In this document: positions 45,935 to 54,562 of the stretch, piece after piece
Numbering within the stretch: position 1 is the stretch's first letter
Layout: each line of letters begins with the position of its first letter
Notes under the pieces: model-generated
Told to the model about the DNA's origin: nothing
What the model saw: only the letters and a program-made list of their open reading frames with translations
The model's database searches: none
Program-made: the position numbers and the translations under genes
From: Gammaproteobacteria bacterium
GTDB taxonomy: Bacteria; Pseudomonadota; Gammaproteobacteria; HK1
Reading direction: 5' to 3'
Length of the DNA: 56,587 nucleotides
Assembly (NCBI GenBank): GCA_022824305.1
Contig: JAJEAD010000058.1
Location: 1-56,587, forward strand

Positions 45935-46967
45935 GCCCAACGTCATCCAGACCCGGGACGGCGCCGGCCCGTCTCCGGTCAGGTCCCGCCATCCGCACTG
46001 GGTCGTGGGCCGGGGGCTTTGCATGTACCGCTGCGAGGACTTCGGCGGCGTGCCGCGCAGCAAGCGCCGCTCGGCGCTCGAGCTGCGGCTGCCGGTGTGG
46101 AGCCCCTTCGAGCGCACCGGCTACCACTGCGTGTGGTCGGGCGCCTCCGCGATGGTGTGGTACTGGGACGAGGAGAAGATCGCCGCCGGCCGCGGCGCGG
46201 TCCGGGGGCGCCTGCGCGGAGCCGCCGCCCGCTCGGCGGCCCGGGTCCGCGTGCTTCCCGAGACGGTGTTCCACGCGCGCCGCTCGGACGGCCTGCACCT
46301 GCAGCCCTGCCGGGAGGGATTCGAGCTCCAGCACTGGCGCGCGAACCTCCTCGTCGACTCCTTCTGGTTCCCCGAGCGCCCGCGCGAGCGGCAGGTGGCA
46401 TGGTTCCTCGGCCGCCAGGCCGGCGCCCCGCCGTCGCGCTCCGTGGTCGTGGCGCCGAGCGCCGAGATCGACCCGGAGCCGTGGTCCACCACCCTCAGCC
46501 CGCGGGAGTGGTTCGAGTCCAACGAGCGGGCGCTCGTCACCGTGTGCCTTCTCGCGCTCGCGCTCGGGCTCGTGTGGCAGGAGGCCCGCTTCTGGAAGGT
46601 CCGCCACCTCGAGCGCGAGGCCGCGGCGGAGCTCGCGCACCTCGAAGACCGCCTCGGGCCGCTGCTCGAAGCGCGCAACGAGCTGCTGCGCCTGCGCCGA
46701 ACCAACCGGGCGCTCGCGCGGATCCTGAACGAGCCCTCGCAGGCCCGCCTCATGCTGCTGGTGGACCGCGCGCTGCCGAACGCTGAAGCCGAGTTCCGGG
46801 AGTGGCACTACCAGCAGCGCGAGCTCAAGCTGGTGGTCGAGGACCCCGACCCGGATCCCATCGCCTACGTGCGCGCCCTGGAGGCGGAACCGCTCTTCGA
46901 CCAGGTCCGGGCCGAGCGCTCCCGCGGCGAGAACCAGCTCGAGATCAGCCTGAGGGTGCGCGGATGA
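45879..46967 (+). CDS. gspL: GspL-like assembly protein
   Basis: This 362-residue protein has a cytoplasmic N-terminal part (about residues 1-215), one membrane helix (about 218-235; VTVCLLALALGLVW), a coiled coil, and a small periplasmic ferredoxin-like domain. The plan matches GspL/PilN-type proteins that link GspE to the membrane platform. N-terminal similarity to the actin-like domain is not obvious. The GTG at 45879 overlaps gspK by 56 bp; a later start is possible. Confidence 0.78.
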   Translation: MRERLVSLSSPLRRLFFNRPNVIQTRDGAGPSPVRSRHPHWVVGRGLCMYRCEDFGGVPRSKRRSALELRLPVWSPFERTGYHCVWSGASAMVWYWDEEKIAAGRGAVRGRLRGAAARSAARVRVLPETVFHARRSDGLHLQPCREGFELQHWRANLLVDSFWFPERPRERQVAWFLGRQAGAPPSRSVVVAPSAEIDPEPWSTTLSPREWFESNERALVTVCLLALALGLVWQEARFWKVRHLEREAAAELAHLEDRLGPLLEARNELLRLRRTNRALARILNEPSQARLMLLVDRALPNAEAEFREWHYQQRELKLVVEDPDPDPIAYVRALEAEPLFDQVRAERSRGENQLEISLRVRG

Positions 46968-47554
46968 GGGCGCTTCGCCGGGCGCTGCGGCCGCTGGCGG
47001 CGGAGCTCGCCGCCAATGCGCGCCTGCGCTGGGGCGTGTGGCTGATCCTCGCCATCCTCCTCGGGTACGCCCTGCTCGTGCAGTCCGATCGCCTCGCCGC
47101 CGCGCACGGCGACTACGCCGCGGAGCTCGAGCGCCGCGCGAAGGCGGAGCAGGTGCTGGCGGGGCGCGACTGGCCCGCGCTGCTCGAGGTCGAGCGCGAG
47201 AAGCACCGCGAGCTCGAGTCGAAGTTCTGGCGCTCCGAGACCGAGGGCCTCGCCCAGGCCCAGCTCCAGGACGCGCTCACCGGGACGATCGCGGATCTGC
47301 GTTTCGACAACACCCGCATCCGCTCCGGCACGAGCCAGCCTCTGCCGGAGCTGCCGGGGGTCTGGCGCGTGCAGACCCGCCTCGACGGCGCCTACCGGCC
47401 GGGCGAGGAGCTGAAGGTGCTCCACGCGCTCGCCACCCATCCGCAGAAGCTCGTAGTCGACCGCCTCGACCTCCGCCGCCGCGAGCGCCACGACTCGCAC
47501 CTGGTCCTCATCCTCTCGGCCTACTTCGTGGGCGTGGAGGGGGAAGGGCAGTAA
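46964..47554 (+). CDS. gspM: GspM-like assembly protein
   Basis: This 196-residue protein has a short cytoplasmic N-terminus, one membrane helix (about residues 24-40), a coiled coil and a periplasmic domain ending LILSAYFVGVEGEGQ. The plan and place after gspL identify it as GspM-like. The ATG overlaps the gspL stop in ATGA. Its last 29 bp of strong identity recur at 48858-48886. Confidence 0.78.
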   Translation: MRALRRALRPLAAELAANARLRWGVWLILAILLGYALLVQSDRLAAAHGDYAAELERRAKAEQVLAGRDWPALLEVEREKHRELESKFWRSETEGLAQAQLQDALTGTIADLRFDNTRIRSGTSQPLPELPGVWRVQTRLDGAYRPGEELKVLHALATHPQKLVVDRLDLRRRERHDSHLVLILSAYFVGVEGEGQ

Positions 47555-47624
47555 CGGCCCCGGGCGGCCGCGGTCTTCGCCTTGACGCTTCGGCGTCAGT
47601 GGCCGCGCAGGCCCCGGGCGGCGC

Positions 47625-47960
47625 TCACGACGCGCCCTCCCGGTCCCTCCTGCGCTCGCGGTCCACGAGGACCTCGGTCAGCACCCCCACCGCGCCCTCG
47701 ACACGCGCCATCCGCTCACGCACGTCGGCCACGTCAGCGCGAAGCTCCGCCACGTCGGCACGCACCCCCGCCACGTCGGTGCGAACCTCGTCGCGCAGCT
47801 CCGCCACGTTGGCACGTACTTCGGTGCGCAGCTCCGCCACGTCAGTGCGAACCTCGTCGCGCAGCTCCGTGATGTTGGCACGCAGGAAGGCGCCGAGGCC
47901 CACCAGGGCCGCCAGCAGCGTCGCCCCTACCGCCCCGATCGCGATCGTCTCTCCGGTCAT
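47625..47960 (-). CDS. Tandem coiled-coil membrane protein 1
   Basis: This is a 111-residue protein. The N-terminal helix (ETIAIGAVGATLLAALVGLG) should insert in the membrane. It is followed by about four 11-residue repeats such as VRTDVAELRTE and VRANVAELRDE, then a conserved end (VEGAVGVLTEVLVDRERRRDREGAS). Eleven-residue periodicity predicts a long, slightly right-handed coiled coil. It is antisense to the gsp operon and one of three tandem paralogues. The function is unknown. Confidence 0.75.
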   Translation of the reverse strand: MTGETIAIGAVGATLLAALVGLGAFLRANITELRDEVRTDVAELRTEVRANVAELRDEVRTDVAGVRADVAELRADVADVRERMARVEGAVGVLTEVLVDRERRRDREGAS

Positions 47961-47997
47961 GGAGAGGGATCCTCCCGGCCCGCTTCACGGGCGGCGC

Positions 47998-48279
47998 TCA
48001 CGACGTGCCCTCCCGGTCCCTCCTGCGTTCGCGGTCCACGAGGAACTCGGTCAGCACCCCCACCGCGCCCTCGAGACGCGCCAGGCGTTCACGTACGTCG
48101 GCCACATCGGCGCGCAGCTCCGCCACGTTGGCACGTACTTCGGTGCGCAGCTCCGCCACGTCGGTGCGAACCTCGGCGCGCAGCTCCGTGATGTTGGCAC
48201 GCAGGAAGGCGCCGAGGCCCACCAGGGCCGCCAGCAACGTCGCCCCTACCGCCCCGATCGCGATCGTCTCTCCGGTCAT
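47998..48279 (-). CDS. Tandem coiled-coil membrane protein 2
   Basis: This 93-residue paralogue has the same N-terminal helix and C-terminal end but only about two 11-residue repeats (VRTDVAELRTE, VRANVAELRAD). It appears to be a shortened copy produced by loss of 33-bp units. Confidence 0.75.
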   Translation of the reverse strand: MTGETIAIGAVGATLLAALVGLGAFLRANITELRAEVRTDVAELRTEVRANVAELRADVADVRERLARLEGAVGVLTEFLVDRERRRDREGTS

Positions 48280-48316
48280 GGAGACGGATCCTCCCGGCCT
48301 GCTTCACAGGCGGCGC

Positions 48317-48664
48317 TCACGACGCGCCCTCCCGGTTTCTCCTGCGCTCGCGGTCCACGAGGAACTCGGTCAGCACCCCCACCGCGCCCTCGAGGCGCGC
48401 CATGCGCTCGCGTACGTCGGCCACGTCGGCGCGAACCCCCGCCACGTCGGCACGCATTTCGGTACGCAGCTCTGCCACATCGGCGCGCATTTCGGTGCGC
48501 AACTCCGCCACGTCGGCACGTACTTCGGTGCGCAGCTCCGCCACGTCGGTGCGAACCTCGTCGCGCAGCTCCGTGATGTCGGCGCGCAGGAGGGCGCCGA
48601 GGCCCACCAGGGCCACCAGCAACGTCGCCCCCACCGCCCCGATCGCGATCGTCTCTCGTGTCAT
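48317..48664 (-). CDS. Tandem coiled-coil membrane protein 3
   Basis: This 115-residue paralogue has about five 11-residue repeats, including MRADVAELRTE twice. It is the longest of the three, differing by whole 33-bp units. The helix and end sequences are nearly the same as in copies 1 and 2. Each of the three genes is preceded by a similar GGATCC-containing leader and ribosome site. Confidence 0.75.
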   Translation of the reverse strand: MTRETIAIGAVGATLLVALVGLGALLRADITELRDEVRTDVAELRTEVRADVAELRTEMRADVAELRTEMRADVAGVRADVADVRERMARLEGAVGVLTEFLVDRERRRNREGAS

Positions 48665-48810
48665 GGAGTTTGGATCCTCTCCTGCAATCGCATCGTCTTC
48701 CCCGAGGTGCTGCCCGTCAAGCGCCGGGCCGGTCCTCGTCGCCTCCTCTCCCGGGTCTCGTCGGACATGGCGCCACGATAGCCGGAAGGCGGGGCGGGCG
48801 ATGTCGGCTC

Positions 48811-48850
48811 GCGACCACGGCGGTGTAGGCCATGCGCCCGCTCTGCGCCT
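48811..48850 (+). repeat. 40-bp direct repeat, copy A
   Basis: GCGACCACGGCGGTGTAGGC and the following CATGCGCCCGCTCTGCGCC match 49176-49215 with about three differences. The second copy lies just upstream of the GspC-like gene. The copies flank the DUF1640-like gene. Confidence 0.8.
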
Positions 48851-48857
48851 GGCCCCG

Positions 48858-48886
48858 ATCCTCTCGGCCTACTTCGTGGGCGTGGA
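48858..48886 (+). repeat. Copy of gspM 3' end
   Basis: 29 bp identical to 47509-47537 in gspM, keeping the codons for ILSAYFVGVE and followed by a stop. It is a remnant of a duplicated gspM end on the far side of the inverted coiled-coil cassette. Confidence 0.85.
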
Positions 48887-48915
48887 AGCGGGGGAGTAGC
48901 GCCGAAGGCGTCCGC

Positions 48916-49116
48916 TCACCCGAAGAGGCGCCATGTGATGGCCACCACGAATGCCAATGTGAACCCGACCATCCACTTGAGCAGAAGAAGGCTCGCCTTG
49001 ATCTCGGCGATGTCGGCATCGTAACGAGCCACGGACTTCGCTGCCTCCCGCGCCTTTTCCTCGGCAGCGCCGGCATCGATGAGCGCCGCGTAGACTTCGC
49101 TGTTCATCGTGCTCAT
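48916..49116 (-). CDS. Small DUF1640-like coiled-coil membrane protein
   Basis: This is a 66-residue protein. The N-terminal region (VYAALIDAGAAEEKAREAAKS) and DADIAEIKASLLLLKWMVG are helical, and the C-terminal membrane helix is MVGFTLAFVVAITWRLF. The plan resembles short DUF1640/CCDC90-type proteins often found with PIN or Uma2 genes in bacteria. The start is ATG at 49116. It lies antisense within the gsp operon, between the 40-bp direct repeats. Confidence 0.65.
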   Translation of the reverse strand: MSTMNSEVYAALIDAGAAEEKAREAAKSVARYDADIAEIKASLLLLKWMVGFTLAFVVAITWRLFG

Positions 49117-49175
49117 GGCTGGTTTCTTTAGCTGCCCAACATCCCGCTGGCGACGATACACCACATCGAGCATTG

Positions 49176-49215
49176 GCGACCACGCTGGTGCAGGCCATGC
49201 GCCCGCTCTGCGCCC
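49176..49215 (+). repeat. 40-bp direct repeat, copy B
   Basis: Second copy of the 48811-48850 repeat, ending about 50 bp before the GspC-like start codon. This is probably the original leader of gspC, with copy A created by duplication. Confidence 0.8.
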
Positions 49216-49265
49216 GCCGGGGCCGCGACTACCCGCCCGCCAGCGCGGGCTCTACAATCAACGGG

Positions 49266-49844
49266 ATGAACGGGAGAGCCTCGCTTTGGCGCCTGGTCCT
49301 GGGCGCGCTGTTCGCCGGCGCCGCGGTCGTCGCCGCCGCGCTCGCGATGCCCGTGCCTCCGCCCGAGACCGGCGTGCACGCCGCCGCCCCGACGACGATG
49401 CCCGAGGCCGCGGTCGCCGCCGCGCCCGAGGACCTCTCCGCCCTCCTCGACATCCGGCGCTGGGGCGCCGCTGCGCCCGCCCCGAAGCCCGAGCCGGTCG
49501 AAGCGCCCGGCCCCACCCTCAACCCGGTGCTCGCGGAGATGGGCTTCGTGGGCCTCATCGCCGCGGGGGACGAGCGCGCGGTGCTGCTCGCCCTGCCGGA
49601 AGGCGAGATCGTCCGGATGCTGCCCGGCGACACCCTGCCCGACGGGCGGGTCCTGGTCTCGGTCGCCGACAACAGCCTCAGCCTCGAGGCGGCGGGCGGC
49701 GCGACGGAAGTGCTCACCCTCTTCCCGCCCCTGCCCGCGGAAGAGGCGCCGCTTTCCCCCCCGGTCGCCCCCGGGGCGGACGAGGAGAGCGGCGGGGGAG
49801 CCGCCGTCCTCTCCGGCGCCACCGGAGCGCTCGCCTCGCAATGA
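49266..49844 (+). CDS. gspC: GspC/GspN-like inner-membrane T2SS protein
   Basis: This is a 192-residue protein. One N-terminal membrane helix (about residues 8-28) is followed by a proline/alanine-rich linker and a homology-region-like beta domain (FVGLIAAGDERAVLLALPEGEIVRMLPGDTLPDGR ends its core). There is no PDZ domain, so it is shorter than classical GspC; XpsN of Xanthomonas holds the same place before the secretin. It links the inner-membrane platform to GspD. The stop overlaps gspD in ATGA. Confidence 0.78.
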   Translation: MNGRASLWRLVLGALFAGAAVVAAALAMPVPPPETGVHAAAPTTMPEAAVAAAPEDLSALLDIRRWGAAAPAPKPEPVEAPGPTLNPVLAEMGFVGLIAAGDERAVLLALPEGEIVRMLPGDTLPDGRVLVSVADNSLSLEAAGGATEVLTLFPPLPAEEAPLSPPVAPGADEESGGGAAVLSGATGALASQ

Positions 49845-51931
49845 ACGCGCCGCGCCTTCGCCTCTGCGCCCTGCTCCTGTTGCCGTGGCTCGCGAGCGCC
49901 TGCGCGACCCTGCGCATGGAGCCCTTCCCGGAGCCGATCCGCCCGCCCATGGAGCCGCCCGCCGAGACGGCGGAAGAGGCGGCGCCTCTCCCGGCGGATG
50001 AGTCCCCCGCCGAGACGCGCACCACCCGCACCCCGGGGGTCGTCATCCAGCGCACGGTGGCGGAGGGCATCGCGGACCGCCTCGGCCAGGACCTCACCGG
50101 CGACCCCGTACGGGTCAGCTTCCACGACGTGCCGCTCGTCGCCTTCATCAACGCGGTTTTCGGCGAGGAGCTCGGCATGTCCTTCGTCATCTCGCCGGGC
50201 CTCGCGGAGAGGACGGACCTCGTCACCCTGCGGCTCACCGAGCCCCTCCCGCCCCGCCAGCTCTTCGCCACCGCCCGCCGGGTGCTCGGCGAGTACGGGG
50301 TCGACCTCCGGGAGGTCGAGGCGGGCATCCTCACCTTCACCCCGGCCGAGGAGGTCGCCTCGCGCGACGTGCCCCTGCTCGTGAGCGGGCGCGCCCTCCC
50401 CGAGGTCCCCGACACCCATCGCACCATCTTCCAGTTGGTGCAGCTCAAGGTCGTGCGCGGGCCGCAGGTGAGGGGCTTGCTGCAGAAAGCCTTCGACCGT
50501 CAGGACCTCGATATCCTCGAGGACCCCGTGCGCAACGCCCTCCTGCTCGAGGGCCGCGCCGACACCCTCGCCCGGGCGATGGCGATGGTCGAGGTGCTGG
50601 ACCAGCCCCTGCTGCGCGGGCGCCACGGGGTCATCGTCGAGCCGGTCTTCATGTCCGCCGACGAGCTCGCGCGGGCGCTGGAATCGGTGCTGCGCGCCGA
50701 GGGTTACGAGGCGAGCGTCGGCGCCGAGGGGGTTGGCAGCGCGGTGATCCTCGTCGCGCTGGACGGGGTGAACAAGGTGATTGCCTTCGCCGCGGACCGG
50801 AGCGTTATCGACCACGTGGAGCAGTGGGCGCGCGCCCTCGACGCGAGGCGCAAGGAATCGATCGAGGAGGCGGTGTTCACCTACGAGGTCCGCAACACCC
50901 AGGCCGGGGAGCTGGTCGAGACCCTCAACCGGATGCTCGGCGCGGGCTCTCCCACCAGCCCCATTGCCGCGACGCCACCGGCGGCGGACGAGGGTGGAGA
51001 GGCGGCGGAGGCGGCCGGGGAGCCGGCGGGGACGGCGCCGGCCGGGGCGCGCATCGTCGTCGACGAGAACCGCAACCTCCTGCTCTTCCGCGGCTCCGGC
51101 AAGGAGTGGGCCGAGGTCCGGGCAGTGATCGAGAAGCTCGACAAGTCCGTTCCCTCGGTGCTCATCGAGGTGCTGGTGGCCGAGGTGACCCTCAGCGACG
51201 AGGAGAAGACCGGCGTCAAGTTCATCCTGAGCGGCGCGCTCGGCAGCCGGGGCATCACCGCGCGGGCCCTGGACGCGTTGACCGCCAACGCCGGGGGACT
51301 CTCCCTCACCCTCGACAGCGCGGGCGAGACCCGGGCGCTGCTCAACTTCTTCTACAAGAACGACCGCGTGGTGATCCGTTCCCGGCCCCGCCTGCTCGTC
51401 AAAAGCGGCGAGACCGCGAGCATCGACGTGGGCAACGAGATCCCGGTGATCACCCAGATCTCGGATTCCAGTACCCAGGCCGACGGCTCCACCAACGTGC
51501 TGCAGGAGGTCTCCTACCGCAAGACCGGGGTGCAGCTCGAAATCAAGCCGCTCGTCCAGGCCAACGGGCTGGTGGACCTCCAGATCTCCCAGCAACTGAG
51601 CGAGGCGCGGCCGAGCGCGGCGACCAGCCTCGCCGGCTCCCCCACCATCCTGAACCGGCAGATCAGCACCAGCCTGACGCTGAAGGATGGCGGCTCGCTC
51701 CTCATGGGGGGGCTCATCTCTGGCAGCCAGAACGCGGGCGCGAGCGGCGTGCCCTTCCTGGGGGAGATGCCGGTGCTCGGTCGCCTCTTCCGCTCCGATT
51801 CCGTGCAGGGAGACCGCACCGAGCTGCTGGTGATGGTCACCCCCTACGTGGTTACGGACCACGAGGAGGGCTGGGAACTCACCCGGCGGGTGCGAGAGCA
51901 GCTCCGCCTCCATTCCGAGCCCTCGCCCTGA
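49841..51931 (+). CDS. gspD: Type II secretin GspD (lipoprotein)
   Basis: This is a 696-residue outer-membrane secretin. The lipoprotein signal ends LPWLASAC, with Cys21 for lipidation. N domains follow (about residues 85-440), including an acidic low-complexity insert (about 370-400). The secretin core has VPSVLIEVLVAEVTL, VVIRSRPRLLVKSGETASIDVGNEIPV and the C-terminal VPFLGEMPVLGRLFRS ... TELLVMVTPYVV. Lipidation may let it reach the outer membrane by itself; no pilotin gene is visible. It is the last gene of the operon. Confidence 0.95.
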   Translation: MNAPRLRLCALLLLPWLASACATLRMEPFPEPIRPPMEPPAETAEEAAPLPADESPAETRTTRTPGVVIQRTVAEGIADRLGQDLTGDPVRVSFHDVPLVAFINAVFGEELGMSFVISPGLAERTDLVTLRLTEPLPPRQLFATARRVLGEYGVDLREVEAGILTFTPAEEVASRDVPLLVSGRALPEVPDTHRTIFQLVQLKVVRGPQVRGLLQKAFDRQDLDILEDPVRNALLLEGRADTLARAMAMVEVLDQPLLRGRHGVIVEPVFMSADELARALESVLRAEGYEASVGAEGVGSAVILVALDGVNKVIAFAADRSVIDHVEQWARALDARRKESIEEAVFTYEVRNTQAGELVETLNRMLGAGSPTSPIAATPPAADEGGEAAEAAGEPAGTAPAGARIVVDENRNLLLFRGSGKEWAEVRAVIEKLDKSVPSVLIEVLVAEVTLSDEEKTGVKFILSGALGSRGITARALDALTANAGGLSLTLDSAGETRALLNFFYKNDRVVIRSRPRLLVKSGETASIDVGNEIPVITQISDSSTQADGSTNVLQEVSYRKTGVQLEIKPLVQANGLVDLQISQQLSEARPSAATSLAGSPTILNRQISTSLTLKDGGSLLMGGLISGSQNAGASGVPFLGEMPVLGRLFRSDSVQGDRTELLVMVTPYVVTDHEEGWELTRRVREQLRLHSEPSP

Positions 51932-52151
51932 CTCGTGCTGTCGTCGCAGAGAAGATTCTTGGAGCCACGGCCGGCAGTCGTCCCTGCGCCTGGCGCCGAT
52001 GCCGTCCGATACTTCGCGGTGGCGTGCGGGTGCGGGTTGCGGAGCGAGGGCTGCGGCCCGGCGAATCGCGTGCGTCTTGATGTGGAGCGACGGCCCGGAG
52101 GCAGTGCCTCCAGGCGGTGCACGCGGCGCGCGAGACTCAACTATGCGGGGG

Positions 52152-52181
52152 TTGCCATTTGCGTCGAGTCATGGATAATCT
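52152..52181 (+). promoter_or_regulatory. Promoter-like repeat 1
   Basis: TTGCCA and TAATCT are separated by 18 bp, as in a sigma-70 promoter. The whole stretch, including GTCG and TGGATAATC, recurs 157 bp downstream. Confidence 0.45.
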
Positions 52182-52308
52182 GCTCTCGTGCGGGCGACGT
52201 GGGTTGCCTCACCCGCTCGCAGAATGACCCGGTTGCGACAAATTTGGCAAGGAAATCAACGAGTTGGACTAACGCCCGGGGCGGGTTCAATTGACGGGGA
52301 ATCAAAGC

Positions 52309-52338
52309 TTGCCATTAGTGTCGTATCGTGGATAATCC
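52309..52338 (+). promoter_or_regulatory. Promoter-like repeat 2
   Basis: TTGCCA and TAATCC are separated by 18 bp; it shares most spacer positions with repeat 1. It is about 100 bp upstream of the exported protein start, a sensible distance for its main promoter. Confidence 0.45.
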
Positions 52339-52439
52339 GTCCGTAGCCGCATGACATGGGGCTGAAGAACCTGGGTCAAATGGCTGATTCGGCAACAATT
52401 TTTTATCTAAAGCTCTGAACTGAGAAAGGAGGAGCAATC

Positions 52440-53885
52440 ATGCTCAGCAGAAGAACTCTCGGGGTTGCTGGGGCGGCCATACTGGGTTCCATGGCCTTGC
52501 TGGTGACCAATCCGGCCAACGCGGTGATCAATCTCACTCCTGCTACCGGTGAGATGGCGGGTAAGGTGAAGATTGCCAAGGAAACCTTGCTCATGGGCAC
52601 CGCCAACACCACCACTGTTGGGGGTGTGACGTACTACAACGTCACGGACGGAGGCTCAGTCCTCAATGTACAGATGGACCGAGGAGTCGTGGCGGGTGCT
52701 GCGGCGGTGTACTACCGATTGACACTTGAGAACATGGTTTTCGTTGGCACGACTGCGCCCACCGTGGCGGATGGGGGCTCCGGCACAGCCGCCGGCCCAG
52801 TTGCCGGGGGAGCGGCGGAGGACAACTACATCGTGTTCTCGACTTCGGGGGATGGAAGCGCAACCGACGATTTGACAGTGACGATCGCTGCCTTGGGCGT
52901 GCTGCCGGACATGCCGGGCAACATCAAAGTGGAGGTGTACCGGAACGTCTTCGACGCGCAGGCCGAGACCAATGCGATCGATAGCTTGATGCAGATGATG
53001 TCGGGTGCAGTGACGGTTGTTGACGGGATCAGCGAGAGGGGCACTCCGGGCATGGCCGTCGCCGAGGTGTCGGAAGACTTCATGCAGCTTACTGGGGGCG
53101 CCGATACCGCCATGATCGGCAGGCTGCGCATAGCGGCCGATACGACCGCGCTCACCCAGGCCACCGGGGCGATTGCTTCCCTGTCCACCATGTTGAACGC
53201 CGCTACTCCCATCGAGGTTACCTTCAAGGGTGATTTTTCGGTGGGCACGTACAGCTTGGATCCGGAAGCCGACTGCAATGGGTTGGCCGCCGCCGACGGC
53301 AGCGCCAACGCAGTCGCCTCAACCGTTGGCGATGATGGTGACATGGAGGACGCGATGCTGACGCCGGACACCCAGCCTGACGGGACTGCAGATATCGACT
53401 GGTATCTGTGCCTGATGGTGGCTGAAGACAACGACATGGCGCTTCCGACCGCGGATTTCACGGCGACCGTGGAGTATGCGGCTCGTACCAACGCGTTGGG
53501 ACGTGATGACCAAACCGTCACGATCGGCAGCATTGGACGTAACGGTACATCTGCGCACATTCCCTACCTGACCACGGATGAGCGTTACAACCAGCGGATC
53601 GTCATCGTGAACCGGGGAAGCGAGGCCGCCTACAGCATGAGCTTCTCGTCTGAAGCCGGGGTCACGACTGCTGCGGGTATGATGGCATCGGGTACGTTGG
53701 CCGCCAACTCGACCACAGTCCTCAAGACTACTGACGTGGTCACGATCTCGGGCGGACCGCCGCATCGTGCCTCCGCTATGCTGAACATCGTGGGCCCGGC
53801 GTCCAACATCAGTGTCGCCACCAACCAGACCACCAAGATGGGCGGCAGCACTGACACGGTCGTGTACGAGGTCATGGGTATGTAA
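52440..53885 (+). CDS. Abundant-type exported surface protein
   Basis: This 481-residue protein has a signal peptide ending PANA (about residue 28). The mature part is rich in Ala, Thr, Gly and Asp and almost without Lys/Arg, as in surface-layer or secreted matrix proteins. It has two cysteines, in EADCNGLAA and WYLCLMV. The last ~110 residues (RIVIVNRGSEAAYSMSF, then ASAMLNIVGPASNISVATNQ) loosely follow the pattern of one half of the protease twin module. The very strong AGGAGG site, paired promoter-like repeats and clean terminator suggest high expression. It follows gspD directly, so it could be a T2SS client. The family is unrecognised. Confidence 0.8.
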   Translation: MLSRRTLGVAGAAILGSMALLVTNPANAVINLTPATGEMAGKVKIAKETLLMGTANTTTVGGVTYYNVTDGGSVLNVQMDRGVVAGAAAVYYRLTLENMVFVGTTAPTVADGGSGTAAGPVAGGAAEDNYIVFSTSGDGSATDDLTVTIAALGVLPDMPGNIKVEVYRNVFDAQAETNAIDSLMQMMSGAVTVVDGISERGTPGMAVAEVSEDFMQLTGGADTAMIGRLRIAADTTALTQATGAIASLSTMLNAATPIEVTFKGDFSVGTYSLDPEADCNGLAAADGSANAVASTVGDDGDMEDAMLTPDTQPDGTADIDWYLCLMVAEDNDMALPTADFTATVEYAARTNALGRDDQTVTIGSIGRNGTSAHIPYLTTDERYNQRIVIVNRGSEAAYSMSFSSEAGVTTAAGMMASGTLAANSTTVLKTTDVVTISGGPPHRASAMLNIVGPASNISVATNQTTKMGGSTDTVVYEVMGM

Positions 53886-53927
53886 CGTGACCGGAGTCGG
53901 GCTGCCCCATTCGGCAGCACAACTCGG

Positions 53928-53953
53928 AAAAGAAGGGCTTCGGCCCTTCTTTT
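53928..53953 (+). terminator. Intrinsic terminator of exported protein gene
   Basis: An 11-bp perfect stem (AAAAGAAGGGC / GCCCTTCTTTT) with a TTCG tetraloop is followed by CTTTTC. It is about 45 bp after the stop codon. Confidence 0.92.
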
Positions 53954-54290
53954 CTTTTCGGGGCTCGAAAAACCCCCGGGCGTCGTACCGCGAACCCTCG
54001 CACAGCAAACCCGAATGCAACCTCCGAGCCGTCGCACACAGATCCAAGCGTCATCGACTTTAGAACCTCGCCGACGAACTTCGCCGGGCCGCTATCGTTA
54101 CCGGCACACCAGCGGCCTGCTTCCTGCCGAGTTCGTCGAGCAGGCGCAGCCCAGAAGCAGCAATACGCCTCCCGGATTGACCGCCTCTGCGACGACCACG
54201 TCCAATCGTCCCCGAGTTTCCTGCCGGTGAGAGCCTTCCACCGTGAACCGCAGCAGCTCTCCCTCACCGACCCGGCTCTGGCATCCGGGA

Positions 54291-54488
54291 GTGCCGGAGA
54301 CCCAGGGTGCCGCGCTGATCGATAACAGCCTCAGTTTCAGACGCCTTCTCACCCGCCTGAACTCCCGCCTCCTCTTCCCCACCGATTCCGGTGGCGAGCC
54401 CCTCGATACTCTGCTCATCTCCCTGCCCATCTCGGAGGTACGACGGCAAGCCCTCCTCCGTCGACTGGAACGTCTGATCGTCCCCTAG
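54291..54488 (+). pseudogene. Truncated 5' copy of the GT25 gene, unit 1
   Basis: The GTG start gives 65 codons with ETQGAALIDNSLSFRRLLTR and EPLDTLLISLPISEVRRQAL, matching the N-terminus of the gene at 54835, then a stop at the unit junction. It is open and in frame throughout the shared part. Confidence 0.65.
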
Positions 54489-54562
54489 TCTTCCGCCGGT
54501 GAGATCCCTCGACCGTGAACCACGGCAGATTTCCCCCACCGATCCGGCTCCGGCATCCAGGA

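Larger units (their letters stand above)
51932..52439. other. Promoter region between gspD and the exported protein gene
   Basis: This 508-bp non-coding gap holds two promoter-like direct repeats (next entries) and an AT-rich stretch before a GAAAGGAGGAGC ribosome site. No RNA or further gene is recognised. Confidence 0.5.

Noticed and set aside
47625..48664. Regular 33-bp repeats that at first suggest a CRISPR array
   Set aside because: The repeats are contiguous without spacers and encode 11-residue coiled-coil units in open frames.
38423..51931. The secretion operon read as a type IV pilus system
   Set aside because: The gene set includes GspK, a lipoprotein secretin with T2SS features, and GspG with its Ca-loop signature; no PilT, PilQ partners or PilA-like major pilin with a long tail are present.
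53872..54267. 131-codon minus-strand open frame across the terminator region
   Set aside because: It runs through the terminator hairpin and first tandem repeat, has no domain, and similar frames recur only because the repeat recurs.
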